61,008 bases of DNA. It comes from an uncultured Blastocatellia bacterium. Its GTDB lineage: Bacteria > Acidobacteriota > Blastocatellia > Pyrinomonadales > Pyrinomonadaceae. Made by a program: the position numbers and the translations under genes. The notes beneath the pieces were generated by a model. It did no database searches, was not told the origin of the DNA, and was given only the letters and a program-made list of their open reading frames with translations. This document shows, piece by piece, positions 45,901 to 53,505 of this stretch (positions are counted from its first letter, which is position 1; every line of letters begins with the position of its first letter). The stretch spans positions 1-61,008 of the forward strand of contig CAMLLD010000039.1 of the NCBI GenBank assembly GCA_946480785.1, given 5' to 3'.

Positions 45901-46320
45901 CCAGAGACTCACGACCTGAACCAGTTGGCCGGCGGCGAGCCCGGTCGTTCGTTCAGTTTCGAAAACGATCTGGTCGGTGCTGCCTGGTGGCGGCGGCGCA
46001 GCGACCTGCGTGCCTTTGAGCGCGGTCGCGTCTGGTCCACCGGGATTGAGTTGGAAAACGATCGGAGCGCGCGCTGCCTGGGCCGGAACGAGACTGAGCC
46101 CGAGCAGATCGAAAAAGGCCAGCTTGTTTTTTTCGGGCGACTGATTCAAGCGCTGAATCACCGCGTACAGGTAATGCGCCGCGATTTCAGAGATCGCCGT
46201 GTCAGCACCTTTGCTCTGCGGCGTCCAACCTGCGACGTAGCCCAGGCGCCGCGCCAGCAGATCGCTCGCGATCTGATCGGCGTCACGGTCATCCAGCAGG
46301 GCTATGGGTTTGCCAATCAC
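42913..46320 (-). CDS. eCIS large baseplate assembly protein (J-like) with inserted carboxypeptidase-regulatory-like domain
   Basis: 1135 aa, GTG start overlapping the gp25 stop (GTGA). The N terminus has ALLDDRDADQIASDLLARRLGYV and ...AAHYLYAVIQRLNQSPEKNKLAFFDLLG, typical of Afp11/Pvc11-like proteins. The C-terminal gpJ region has RGRAITPPDYETLAREASPAVAFV and GWDLGRNVYMSDVAAVLERV. At ~330-420 a beta-sandwich of CarboxypepD_reg type is inserted (IQFTGNVTNEAGAPLVGVPV, TTGANGAYDSGPL). It is the main baseplate-wedge protein. The inserted Ig-like domain would be exposed on the particle surface and may decorate or bind. A similar domain ends the DUF4255 protein at 52617. Confidence 0.88.
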   Translation of the reverse strand: MIGKPIALLDDRDADQIASDLLARRLGYVAGWTPQSKGADTAISEIAAHYLYAVIQRLNQSPEKNKLAFFDLLGLSLVPAQAARAPIVFQLNPGGPDATALKGTQVAAPPPPGSTDQIVFETERTTGLAAGQLVQVVSLWPGRDQYLDHSSDFAAATQFQLFDLPKLEDTPHELYLAHDKLLALAGVSTVVVEFELTQVSSEQLGLLWQYWDGKVWRPFKFVRPACSLKDAKHLDGTAGLTTNGKFILESDCAESKKTTVNGVEGFWIRGQLIEPLPPDPSKALPLVEQIRLGTLIKQELKANLTAESLNPAQKTLTPSAPGLEQIQFTGNVTNEAGAPLVGVPVRISSPSNPNFPEVLKTTGANGAYDSGPLDQQDDYEVRVSFLSLEGVYRRSTPDSNRTIDLDLVFNVSGIEPELAFSDANKVDLTKPFFPFGQQPQPGSVFYFSSQEIFSKPGAKLQIYVARTTTPQDQFDIPNTAQSKKTPLENLVGFEYWNGRQWATMMHSVDFARDSTKIIDLGDVPRDMVKTKVNDQDGFWMRARLIRGGYGFTAEVPTNAGDGTNTFKFVIAQPPSLAAFRIGYTWASVPEHAEHVLAYNDFQYLDHTYEAQWPGETFFPFKFVNDVTPALYLGFTQKLPVDDIGIYFDIVEEPGDTNGPALLWEYFDGGSWELLSVEDETRNFRVPGILSFIGAEDSAPLARFGTPLQFIRARLKEDGPPGEPAINGIFPNAVWASQQRTLNDAVLGVSTGMANQVLRFAQIPVLAGERIEVRELFGPRANVEWRIVAQEVAPDDKDIIREFEDLLAQEGAQLEFTVGDLRLRRDKNKKVTEVWVHWYEQPNFFDSGPDDRHYVIDRARGLVFFGDGDNGKIPPPQAQVVSRQHKSGGGLAGNVALNGIKSLLSGVPGVKGVFNPRAAEGGADAETLERCSVRAPFTIRHRGRAITPPDYETLAREASPAVAFVRAIATRDNSGRPRPGWVTLLIIPQNDDPRPWPSFGLRQDILKYIEERAPAELVGTGQIYVTGPDYLPIDVNATIAPVDPSEAGTVEKAARQALEDFLHPLRGGPDHRGWDLGRNVYMSDVAAVLERVSGVDYVKELALLVNGNLQGEQVRVGDNRVVVAGVIRLKLEAAEG

Positions 46321-46733
46321 GTTCCACTTCCTTCCTGGAGATAGAATGGGTAAACGAGGTTATGCAGCGTGTTGGTCGCGCGAATGCGATAACTGATCTC
46401 GATGATCAACTTGCCCTGCGGTTCCTGCTCGCCGGTGACCGTCACGTCTTCCACGATGATTCGCGGTTCCCAGTCGATCAACGACTCCTCGACGCGCGTC
46501 TTCACCAACTGCATCGTCGTTTCGTTCAACGGCTCGAACAGAAAATCGTCGAGGCCGGCGCCGAAGTCAGGCCGCATTACTCTTTCGCGCCGGCTCGTGC
46601 GCAGGATGATGATGATTGCCTGGCGAATGTCTTCTTCATACGCGACGATCTCGATCCCGCCGTGACTTTCAAGACATGGCGGAAACGACCAGCCTTGTCC
46701 CAGGAATGCTTTTTCTGCGTCTGTTCCGTTCAT
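46317..46733 (-). CDS. gp25/GPW-like baseplate wedge protein
   Basis: 138 aa from the ATG at 46733, four bases after the PAAR stop; a TTG five codons upstream would overlap that gene. The T4 gp25 signature is well kept: FPPCLESHGGIEIVAYEEDIRQAIIIILRTSRRERVMRPDFGAG, followed by LDDFLFEPLN. In Afp/PVC this is Afp9/Pvc9, which links sheath initiation to the baseplate. Normal length. Confidence 0.92.
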   Translation of the reverse strand: MNGTDAEKAFLGQGWSFPPCLESHGGIEIVAYEEDIRQAIIIILRTSRRERVMRPDFGAGLDDFLFEPLNETTMQLVKTRVEESLIDWEPRIIVEDVTVTGEQEPQGKLIIEISYRIRATNTLHNLVYPFYLQEGSGT

Positions 46734-46737
46734 CGTT

Positions 46738-47019
46738 TTAACCACCAATCAAAACAGTTGGCATGCCCATCACGATCGGAGCGCCACAACCTGACATATC
46801 GCCCATTCGCGCCGCCGGCCGGCCGCCGATTAACACCGTTACGCTTCCGATCACGATCGGCGAAGGCGGATGTGGGCCGGCGAGGGGCGGCATCGTGCAG
46901 GCGACCATGTCGCCCATCACCGCCGCGGGCAAACCACCGATCAGAACATTCGGCACGCCGGGACCAGTAATCATTCCCGGGTGGCCGATGGGATCCAGAA
47001 TGCGTGCAGCCGGAGGCAT
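46738..47019 (-). CDS. PAAR-repeat spike-tip protein
   Basis: 93 aa with AAGGAGA before the ATG. It is made of PAAR-type repeats: PPAARILDPIGHPG, then GPGVPNVLIGGLPAAVMGDM and IVIGSVTVLIGGRPAARMGDM. It would fold into the sharp cone that caps the spike trimer and can bind a metal. It equals Afp10/Pvc10 in position. It ends MGMPTVLIGG, without any extension, so no effector is fused to this PAAR. Confidence 0.92.
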   Translation of the reverse strand: MPPAARILDPIGHPGMITGPGVPNVLIGGLPAAVMGDMVACTMPPLAGPHPPSPIVIGSVTVLIGGRPAARMGDMSGCGAPIVMGMPTVLIGG

Positions 47020-47053
47020 CTCGTTTCTCCTTAAGCGATCGAATAGCCGGTCG

Positions 47054-47746
47054 TTAGTTAATCTTCACCAGCCCGCCCGTGATGTTGATGGCGGGCGCCG
47101 TCAGGTTCATCGTTCCGCCAGCGACGAGGTTCAGATTCGGCGTGCCCGTAATCGTGACGCCGTCCGGCGTCAGGTTGACGATGTTCGTTCCCGCGATGAT
47201 CTGGATGCCGGCCGGCGACATGATCTGTATCGGCGTCGGCGACATGATCTGAATGCCGGCAGACGACATCATGATCGTTTGGTATGGACCAGTCGGCGTA
47301 GGCGGCGCCGGCAAAGCGGCCGGCGGTGTCGGCGCCGTTTGAATCGTTACTGACGGCGGCACTTCCGTGAACACGATCTGATTGCCGGCGAGTGTGCGTA
47401 TCGCGCGAATCTGCGGCACGGGTGATTGCAGCGGTGGCGGCGCCATCGCGTTCCAAAGCGAACCGATGATGTAAGGCGCGTTGACGTCGCCATGCTCGAA
47501 TACAACCAGCACTTCATCGTTCAAGTTTGGAATAAAATAGAACCCGTGCATGATTCCGGCCATCGGCATCGCGATGCGGGCCCACGGGCTCAGGTCGAGA
47601 CTGTCGATGAAGGGCAGTTGCACCTGCACGCGCCCGAGCATCATCGGATCGAGGGGATTGATCACTTTGCCGACGGTGACGCCGTAGTATTTTTTCTTCG
47701 ACTCTTCGACTGACGTTTCGATATTGCTGATCATCTCTTCGATCAT
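47054..47746 (-). CDS. spike protein, phage gpV / VgrG gp5-like
   Basis: 230 aa. YYGVTVGKVINPLDPMMLGRVQVQLP opens the gpV OB-fold, and SPWARIAMPMAG and DEVLVVFEHGDVNAPYIIGSL are the family's core. The C terminus is a run of short beta repeats (IQIMSPTPIQIMSPAGIQII, LNLVAGGTMNLTAPAINITGG), the triple-beta-helix needle. Its start overlaps the stop of the gpD-like gene (ATGA). In Afp8/Pvc8 the hub and spike are one VgrG-like chain; here they are two coupled genes. Confidence 0.92.
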   Translation of the reverse strand: MIEEMISNIETSVEESKKKYYGVTVGKVINPLDPMMLGRVQVQLPFIDSLDLSPWARIAMPMAGIMHGFYFIPNLNDEVLVVFEHGDVNAPYIIGSLWNAMAPPPLQSPVPQIRAIRTLAGNQIVFTEVPPSVTIQTAPTPPAALPAPPTPTGPYQTIMMSSAGIQIMSPTPIQIMSPAGIQIIAGTNIVNLTPDGVTITGTPNLNLVAGGTMNLTAPAINITGGLVKIN

Positions 47747-48927
47747 GGAATAATCTCCTTGAACACCTGAAAGTTCGTCTTGTAGCCGCTGCCGTCGATC
47801 GAATGCGTTGCACTCTTCACGCGATAGTTGCCACTAAAGTCAGGACCCAAACCGTCGAGCCTGATGATTTCGTTCGCGCGGATGCGTGGATCGCCGACGC
47901 ACGAGCCGCTACCGGTCAGCCGGCTGTTGAGCTTGCCGCGCAACTCGTGGAGGATCACCAGCGCGCTGTTGGCGATATCGCCGGGACTGCTGATTGGCTG
48001 GTTGATGATTGAAAACGCCGGCCCAACCACGGACTTCGCTGCGGCTGCGGCAACACCCGGAAGCACGGAGATGATTAGCGTCTCGCGATCGAAGTCCCAG
48101 CCGACGGTGACCAGAAAATCGAGCGGAATCTCGCGCAACGTAAACTTCATCGACACGCCGGCGACCTGCCCGATCGTCGTCACGTGCGGCGAAAACTCCT
48201 GCAAATTACTGCCCCACGTGAGCGTCACGCTCGGCGAGTAGTCCTTCATGAAGCGCGAGAGGTAAAGTGTGTTGCCGTCAACCCAGAAGTCAGCGTCGTA
48301 CTGTCCGGCGATCTTGGTCAGCAGTTCGAGATCGCTTTCGCCTTCCTGCTTGGTGCCGGTGCCTTTGAAAATGAAGTTGATGGCGCTCAACGCCGCGGAG
48401 ATCGTCGTGATCGTCGGATCGATGAGTGGAATAAGCAGGTTCTCCGCGCTCAGGATCATGACGACCAGCGCGTCCGCGAGCGGGCCAAAACCGCGCGCAT
48501 ACTTCCCGGGCGCCATGCGATTCAGATAGTCATGGGCCACGAGCGTCATCGTCGGCATGCCGCCGTTGGGAAAGGTTACGTCCACGCCCGTCACGGAACC
48601 GAGAAACATGTCCGCGAGTGGAAACGGCGCATAGCCCATTTGCAGCTCGACCTTGTTGTCGATGTCGAACGAACCGCCGGCGGTTACGTCAACGCGCCCG
48701 ATTGGCCCAAGCGTGACACCCGTCGGCAACGCGCTGAAGCCCAGGCCGCGTATGTGTTGCTGAAGCCACTGGAGGTTCGGATTCGCAAAGCCAACCTCAA
48801 CGCGATCCGCGGCGTTCAATCCGTCCTGGTAACGCACGCTCGTTACCGTCGACTTCAGTGCCGCCGGCATGGCTGAGTCGTTGATCAAGAGTTTGAAATC
48901 CGGAACGTAGGTCGGGTTAGCAGCCAT
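47743..48927 (-). CDS. hub protein, phage late-control gpD-like
   Basis: 394 aa from ATG 48927, one base after the preceding stop; a GTG at 48948 would include the likely ribosome-binding site GGGAGG, so I reject it. Features of the gpD/VgrG N-terminal hub: SVRYQDGLNAADRVEVGFAN, MTLVAHDYLNRM, ESDLELLTKIAGQYDADFWV and a late GNYRVKSATHSIDGSGYKT segment. It forms the trimeric hub joining tube to spike. It is translationally coupled to the gpV spike gene downstream. Confidence 0.9.
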   Translation of the reverse strand: MAANPTYVPDFKLLINDSAMPAALKSTVTSVRYQDGLNAADRVEVGFANPNLQWLQQHIRGLGFSALPTGVTLGPIGRVDVTAGGSFDIDNKVELQMGYAPFPLADMFLGSVTGVDVTFPNGGMPTMTLVAHDYLNRMAPGKYARGFGPLADALVVMILSAENLLIPLIDPTITTISAALSAINFIFKGTGTKQEGESDLELLTKIAGQYDADFWVDGNTLYLSRFMKDYSPSVTLTWGSNLQEFSPHVTTIGQVAGVSMKFTLREIPLDFLVTVGWDFDRETLIISVLPGVAAAAAKSVVGPAFSIINQPISSPGDIANSALVILHELRGKLNSRLTGSGSCVGDPRIRANEIIRLDGLGPDFSGNYRVKSATHSIDGSGYKTNFQVFKEIIP

Positions 48928-48928
48928 G

Positions 48929-49594
48929 TCAGCGGACCACCTCCCCACTCTCGGGATCGATGAACGGCAATGCCGGAATACGCAGTGATTGGCCCGCGGA
49001 CAGATCGCGTGGATCGACCAGGTTGTTCATGATCGCGATCGGGCGCCAGGCGGTTGCGTCGTCGTAATACGTCGCCGCGATCAGGCTGATCGTCTCGCCT
49101 TGCGTGACCACGTGGACCTTGCTGAAGTTCGCCGTTTGGCGGCTGATCTCTTTCGCTTCGCGCACGGCGTCGATGTACTCGTTGAACGTCACGTTCAGCC
49201 GCGCGCGCACCGGCCGGCCGTCGTCCGCGAACAAGATGAACTTCTGGCTCACGCGTGCGAGCACGCAGCGAAACTGCAGCGAGGCCCACGACACGCGCAG
49301 GATCGGCGGCGCGTGCAGCTCGGGATCGATCGTGGTCAGGTTCACGACGCGGTTGGTTAAGTCGCGCACATCCTGCTTTGGCAATGTTTCCGTGTCGTAA
49401 GTGTCGAAGAAGAGCTCCATCTCGAGCGTGCGCATATTGCCGTGCACAAACTGGAGCAAGGGGCCGGAGAGACCGGGAATGGCCTGCGAAGCAAAGTTGT
49501 TGTCTTTGTTAATGGTGTACTCTTCCGGGTTGAAGAGAACGTTGAACTTCTCGCCGGTGTTTTCCACCATGATCTGAATCTTGGCCAGGCCCAT
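48929..49594 (-). CDS. LysM-containing tube-baseplate adaptor (Afp7-like)
   Basis: 221 aa; GAGGTGAC precedes the ATG. The N-terminal ~150 residues (KIQIMVENTGEKFNVLFNPEEY, MELFFDTYDTET) belong to the CIS tube-protein/Afp7 family, and the end (VVTQGETISLIAATYYDDATAWRPIAI) is a LysM module. The family joins the first tube ring to the hub, and here the LysM is thought to pack in the baseplate rather than bind peptidoglycan. Confidence 0.9.
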   Translation of the reverse strand: MGLAKIQIMVENTGEKFNVLFNPEEYTINKDNNFASQAIPGLSGPLLQFVHGNMRTLEMELFFDTYDTETLPKQDVRDLTNRVVNLTTIDPELHAPPILRVSWASLQFRCVLARVSQKFILFADDGRPVRARLNVTFNEYIDAVREAKEISRQTANFSKVHVVTQGETISLIAATYYDDATAWRPIAIMNNLVDPRDLSAGQSLRIPALPFIDPESGEVVR

Positions 49595-49616
49595 GAAAGG
49601 TCACCTCATAACTGGA

Positions 49617-50375
49617 TCAGAACGCTCTGCCTAAACGTTCGCGATAAGCCATAATCCGGTGGTCTATTTTCCGGATCACTTGCTCGGTCAACTGATCGAC
49701 GTTGATTTCCGCGGGCTTAGCGGGCCACACGTGCCGCTGTGTTTTCGTGGCGGCAAGCTGTTGTTCCAACGTGAGACTCGTTCGATTTTCCGTTGCGTCA
49801 GCGGACGGTTTCTGCTGGCGCATGACGATGTCGCTGCTTCTTCGTTGTTCGACGCGCGAGTGTTCGCGGACCACGCGCTCGACGATGGTTTTGCGATCGT
49901 GATCGACGAGCAGCTTTTCCAACCTGACGACACCGTGCCCGCTCGTCTGCGCGCGCGCAAAGAACCGCGCCACCGGTGACAGGGAAAACTTCTTCAGTTC
50001 CTGGTGTGCACGAATCATCGAGTTGAACTGCTGCTGCAGATTGTGGCTGGCCGTTGTGTTGTGGCGCAGAGTTACAGTGTTACTTGACTGATCGGATTGC
50101 GTTAGAGATCTCGATTGCGATGACGAGTTGTGAACAAGGATCTGCTGAATGAAGGCGTGATATTGCGCCGCATCGATCTGCTGCAGAATCGAAGCGATAG
50201 AAACCTGAATCCGCGGAAACACCGACTGCGCAAAACTCTCGCTCCGCTGGGTAATCGCCAGAGACATCCGCAACGGTTCCAGCAGCGTCATCGCGAGCAA
50301 ACCACGACGCATCGCGAAGCGCTCGTGACGAGTCGCCAGCGATTGCGCCCAGTTGGTCCAACGATCAGGGTTCAC
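49617..50375 (-). CDS. conserved eCIS protein of unknown function, Gln-rich
   Basis: 252 aa, GTG start overlapping the previous stop (GTGA). Polar and Gln/Ser/Arg-rich, with a Ser-rich middle (SSSQSRSLTQSDQSSN) and a Gln-rich stretch later (LTLEQQLAATKTQR). The end, INVDQLTEQVIRKIDHRIMA, is an amphipathic helix of a kind I associate with proteins at this position in other eCIS clusters. No family name can be given. Position between DUF6760 and the LysM adaptor suggests an assembly factor or baseplate accessory. Confidence 0.6.
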   Translation of the reverse strand: MNPDRWTNWAQSLATRHERFAMRRGLLAMTLLEPLRMSLAITQRSESFAQSVFPRIQVSIASILQQIDAAQYHAFIQQILVHNSSSQSRSLTQSDQSSNTVTLRHNTTASHNLQQQFNSMIRAHQELKKFSLSPVARFFARAQTSGHGVVRLEKLLVDHDRKTIVERVVREHSRVEQRRSSDIVMRQQKPSADATENRTSLTLEQQLAATKTQRHVWPAKPAEINVDQLTEQVIRKIDHRIMAYRERLGRAF

Positions 50376-50590
50376 GCGTTTGCTTCTCCGTTCATCCGCT
50401 GGTTAATGCTCGAGATCTCCGCCACCCAACGACGGCGATCCACGTGCTCCATGTTCATGATCGCCTCCGGCGACCAGTGAAAGTGATAGGCGACGAAGGC
50501 TACCTCCTCGTAGAGCGAATTAAGGGGGTAGCCTAATACCCCCCCAGGCCGTTCAGCTCCACCGCGAAAGCGTGCGCACACTTCGGGCAA
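50372..50590 (-). CDS. DUF6760-like eCIS protein, probably expressed by -1 frameshift
   Basis: The conserved part is GYPLNSLYEEVAFVAYHFHW and SPEAIMNMEHVDRRRWVAEI, which I match to DUF6760, a small protein found in eCIS loci. In this frame there is no ATG before the conserved part: only TTG (50590) and GTG codons lie upstream, inside the hub-chaperone gene, with no good ribosome-binding site. The codons just before GYPL are GTA-TTA. The frame is reached from the upstream gene by slipping back one base on G7 (50545-50539), two codons before that gene's TAG. The coordinates given are the open frame, not a proven start. Confidence 0.7.
   Translation of the reverse strand: MPEVCARFRGGAERPGGVLGYPLNSLYEEVAFVAYHFHWSPEAIMNMEHVDRRRWVAEISSINQRMNGEANA
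50524..50545 (-). promoter_or_regulatory. candidate -1 programmed frameshift site with hairpin
   Basis: The minus strand has CTG-GGG-GGG-TAT-TAG in the chaperone frame. The seven Gs form a heptamer of the X-XXY-YYZ kind, and slipping by -1 keeps GGG-GGG pairing and continues GTA-TTA-GGC into DUF6760. GGGGGTA (50543-50537) pairs perfectly with TACCCCC (50530-50524) around a 6-nt loop holding the TAG stop. The hairpin overlaps the slippery bases, which is not the textbook spacing. Confidence 0.55.
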
Positions 50591-50898
50591 GCCGCATCGA
50601 CCTGCGCCTTTCCGTTGCGGTTCACCTGGTTGTAAAACTCCTGCAAGTAAGCCAGGTCGGCCGCATACAGTCCCTCGATCACTTTCGGGGTGATGAGTTT
50701 CAGCGCGCCCAACTCCGTGATCACTCGCGACAGCAGGATCACGATCAGGTAAGCGGCATTGCCCTGCACGCGCGGATCTTTCAGCGGCAGTATTTCATCG
50801 GCCGCTGTCGCGAGGCGCATCGTTCCCTCGCGATGCAGCGTGCCGTCTTCGTCCTGGTATCCGACCGGTAACGTGAACTGATATTCCGTCTGAATCAT
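50533..50898 (-). CDS. T4-type baseplate hub assembly chaperone-like protein
   Basis: 121 aa. It begins IQTEYQFTLPVGYQDEDGTL and has a helical middle (NAAYLIVILLSRVITELGAL). Its end, DAACPKCAHAFAVEL, carries a CxxC that could hold half of a zinc site. This is the small protein that follows the tube gene in eCIS clusters and is annotated as a T4-family baseplate hub assembly chaperone; tail-assembly chaperones in phages often have frameshifted extensions. It ends NGLGGY-stop at 50533. See the frameshift feature. Two bp separate it from the tube gene. Confidence 0.72.
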   Translation of the reverse strand: MIQTEYQFTLPVGYQDEDGTLHREGTMRLATAADEILPLKDPRVQGNAAYLIVILLSRVITELGALKLITPKVIEGLYAADLAYLQEFYNQVNRNGKAQVDAACPKCAHAFAVELNGLGGY

Positions 50899-50900
50899 GG

Positions 50901-51335
50901 TTAAGCCCTTTCAATTCTTTCGTGAACGAGCTCGAGCGTCTCGATGGAGACGTCGTTTCCCTTGGCCGTGAAGTCCGGGCCGTCCCACTTGGTGGGCCAG
51001 GCTTCGAAGAAGTTCCAGCGAACTTTTTCATTGCCTTCGAGGTCCAGCAGAATGATGCTGCCGCTCTTGCGCGCGATTTTTCCGTTCACGACGTCGCGAT
51101 ACCAGTCGTAGAGTTCTCTCGAATCGGTCAACCCCCACTTCAAAGTGATGTTGGGGTACTTCGTCAGACCGGGCAGTTTGCGCACCGTCTTCGTCTCGCC
51201 GCCTTCGCGATACTCGATCGGGTCAGTGTTGGCGCCGAAGCCGGAACAGTCCGAGAACCCGGCTTGCGTGATGCCGTCAATCTCGACTAGGAAACTAAAG
51301 TTGCGGTAAGGATCTACGCGTGTTCCTGTGGCCAT
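50901..51335 (-). CDS. eCIS inner tube protein (T4 gp19-like, TIGR02241)
   Basis: 144 aa; AAGGAGT upstream. It opens ATGTRVDPYRNFSFLVEIDG, followed by GFSDCSGFGANTDPIEYREGG, LPGLTKYPNITLKWGLTDS and a final NDVSIETLELVHERIE strand: the standard Hcp/gp19 tube fold. Only one tube gene is seen, whereas Afp has Afp1 and Afp5, so a single protein may form the whole tube. The sheath gene is 35 bp upstream. Confidence 0.93.
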   Translation of the reverse strand: MATGTRVDPYRNFSFLVEIDGITQAGFSDCSGFGANTDPIEYREGGETKTVRKLPGLTKYPNITLKWGLTDSRELYDWYRDVVNGKIARKSGSIILLDLEGNEKVRWNFFEAWPTKWDGPDFTAKGNDVSIETLELVHERIERA

Positions 51336-51370
51336 GATTTACTCCTTTGCGTCGTATAGTTGTTGAATCC

Positions 51371-52570
51371 TTATCCCGGGAGAGTCACTTGCGAAATGCG
51401 GAAGATGACAAACTCGGCGGGTTTGACAATGGCGACTCCGATTTCAGTGACCACCTGGCCCAAGTCGCGGACTTCCGGCGGGTTCGTCGTTTCATCACAC
51501 TTGACGAAGAAAGCCTGCGCGGGTGTGACACCAAACAACGCGCCGTCGCGCCACACATTCGTAAGAAACGCAGTTACTGAACGGACGATCTTCTGCCAGA
51601 GCGCCTGGTTGTTCGGTTCGAAGACCACGAACTGTGTCCCTTCGTCGATCGACTCCTCGATGAAGATCAGCAAGCGGCGGACGTTGACGTATTTGAACTC
51701 GCCGTTACCATCACCGCCCAACGTGCGCGCGCCCCAGACTTTGATATTGCCGTCGAAGCCGCGAATGATGTTGATGCCGTTCTTGTTCAAGTCGCCTTGT
51801 TCGGCATTCGTCATGAGATACTCGAGTCCCAACGCGCCGATCACCTTTTCATTCGCAGGCGCTTTGTGTACACCCCTCGTTTGGTCGACGCGGGCATAGA
51901 TTCCAGCCATGTGACCGCTCGGCGGCAGGAACAACACCGCACCCGTGGCGGGTTTCCATTCCTCGATCGGTTTCGGTGGATCGGCGACGAGCGTCTGGTC
52001 GGTTACCTGGATTTGCGGGAAGTACATCGCGGCGTAATTGCTGTCGCCCACTGTTCCCTGGATCGAATTGACGTCGATCGTGGTGGTGATCTGACCGTCG
52101 AGAATCGCAAAGCGATCTTTCAGGTTTTCGCAGTTGGCCGTAATCGCGGTTTGCACGGCCGCGTCACGCGCGCCGGGCGCGGCGATAATGGCGATCTCAT
52201 CGATCTTCGCCAACTGAAGCAGGGCGTCGCCCACCTCCGTGGCGTTCGCGAGATCGTTAACACGAATCACGTAGCACTTCGTGCCGCCGTTCAGAAAGAA
52301 ACCGTAAACCGCGTGCGCGAGAATTTGGTTTCCGGCCTGGAACGCGCCGAAGTTGGTTTTGAACTGCTCGAAGTTCGCGATGGGTACGGCCGTGTTGACC
52401 GGCGTCACGGTGAACCTGACGGTCGGGTCGGCGGGTGTCTGCGGCATCGTAAACGTGCCGCTGGTATCGACCACACCAATGAAAGCCGCGGTGCTGGTAC
52501 CGACTCCGGCGATGGGTGGCGTACCCGGTACTTCCTCAACGTAGACACCAGGCGTTAAATAGACTGGCAT
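51371..52570 (-). CDS. eCIS contractile sheath protein
   Basis: 399 aa; AGGAGG nine bases upstream. Typical N terminus PVYLTPGVYVEEVPGTPPIAGVGTS, then FIGVVD, and the C-terminal sheath core (KVWGARTLGGDGNGEFKYVNVRRLLIFIEESI, then QVVTEIGVAIVKPAEFVIF). This is the polymer that contracts to drive the tube. Afp/PVC have three sheath paralogues; only this one is seen here. Its length of ~400 aa is in the normal range. Confidence 0.95.
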   Translation of the reverse strand: MPVYLTPGVYVEEVPGTPPIAGVGTSTAAFIGVVDTSGTFTMPQTPADPTVRFTVTPVNTAVPIANFEQFKTNFGAFQAGNQILAHAVYGFFLNGGTKCYVIRVNDLANATEVGDALLQLAKIDEIAIIAAPGARDAAVQTAITANCENLKDRFAILDGQITTTIDVNSIQGTVGDSNYAAMYFPQIQVTDQTLVADPPKPIEEWKPATGAVLFLPPSGHMAGIYARVDQTRGVHKAPANEKVIGALGLEYLMTNAEQGDLNKNGINIIRGFDGNIKVWGARTLGGDGNGEFKYVNVRRLLIFIEESIDEGTQFVVFEPNNQALWQKIVRSVTAFLTNVWRDGALFGVTPAQAFFVKCDETTNPPEVRDLGQVVTEIGVAIVKPAEFVIFRISQVTLPG

Positions 52571-52616
52571 GTTTCAATCCTCCTTTGTTGTCTCTTCTAA
52601 GCAGACTCTTGAGTTG

Positions 52617-53456
52617 TCATAAGGCAACGTCGTATTCATTGAGAACCAGCCCCGGGACCACCACTGGTTTGTCCTGCGGCGCGAATGCTCCGGCAACGAC
52701 ATGCAAGGTGTAGTTACCGGCATCCAGATTCGAAAAGCGAAAATGCCCTTGTTCGTCCGTGAGTGAAACTGCTCCTGTTTCCGTCAACGTTACTTCCGCG
52801 GCGGCGATCGGCAGCGTCGTAGCTGAATCGGTGATCGTGCCGCCGATGTCGAACCACGTTGCGATCACAGGAGTCGGAATCTCGGTCAGGATCATTTCCT
52901 TGGTAACCACCGGCGGGCCTTCCGGCGTTTCCAATCCGAGCTCGAGTGCGATCGTGACGGTCAGGTAAAAAGCGGGGCGCGGCGGGATTCCGAGCGCGCT
53001 CCAAAACTCGCCCGCGCTGCTGTCAGCTTTTGTTTGCGCGACCAGCGTCGGCGGTGGAAACGGTGGATTGGCCAAACTGCCGCCGGCAAAGAATGAGTCC
53101 GGCACAGTTGGGAACCGGCTCAGCCACACGAGTGTTTGGCCCAGCAGGCGGTGTTCGCCGGCCACGCGAGCCGGGCCGGCAAGATTATTGGCCCAGGCGG
53201 TCACAAGATAGGTGCAATCAGTGCGCAGCGGCGGCTGGCGCCGGACCACCACGCCGGCAACGATCTCTCTGATCGGTTCAGGGTCGCGCAACTCGCGGTT
53301 CTCTTTCAGATCGCAAAGGAAGAGATTCACCGTTCCGTCAGCCGGCGCAAAATTCTTGTCCGGCGTTTCGAAACTGATATCCGCGTTGCGAACGTCGAGC
53401 GGCGCCGTCGGATCGTGCAGCAGATTAGTAAGAGCGGTGTCGAGATCTTGAAACAT
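52617..53456 (-). CDS. DUF4255 (Pvc16-like) cap protein with carboxypeptidase-regulatory-like domain
   Basis: 279 aa. The N-terminal ~180 residues are DUF4255: MFQDLDTALTNLLHD, then NLFLCDLKENRELRD and DCTYLVTAWANN. In Afp/PVC the counterpart caps the top of the sheath and tube. The last ~80 residues (WFDIGGTITDSATTLPIAAA, LTDEQGHFRFSNLDAGNYTLHV) form an extra CarboxypepD_reg beta-sandwich, like the domain inserted in the large baseplate protein. The cap would then display this domain at the non-injecting end. Confidence 0.88.
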   Translation of the reverse strand: MFQDLDTALTNLLHDPTAPLDVRNADISFETPDKNFAPADGTVNLFLCDLKENRELRDPEPIREIVAGVVVRRQPPLRTDCTYLVTAWANNLAGPARVAGEHRLLGQTLVWLSRFPTVPDSFFAGGSLANPPFPPPTLVAQTKADSSAGEFWSALGIPPRPAFYLTVTIALELGLETPEGPPVVTKEMILTEIPTPVIATWFDIGGTITDSATTLPIAAAEVTLTETGAVSLTDEQGHFRFSNLDAGNYTLHVVAGAFAPQDKPVVVPGLVLNEYDVAL

Positions 53457-53505
53457 TGGTTTTGCTCAGCAACTCGTGTTTCTCAATTCCGTCGATCGGC
53501 GTCGG

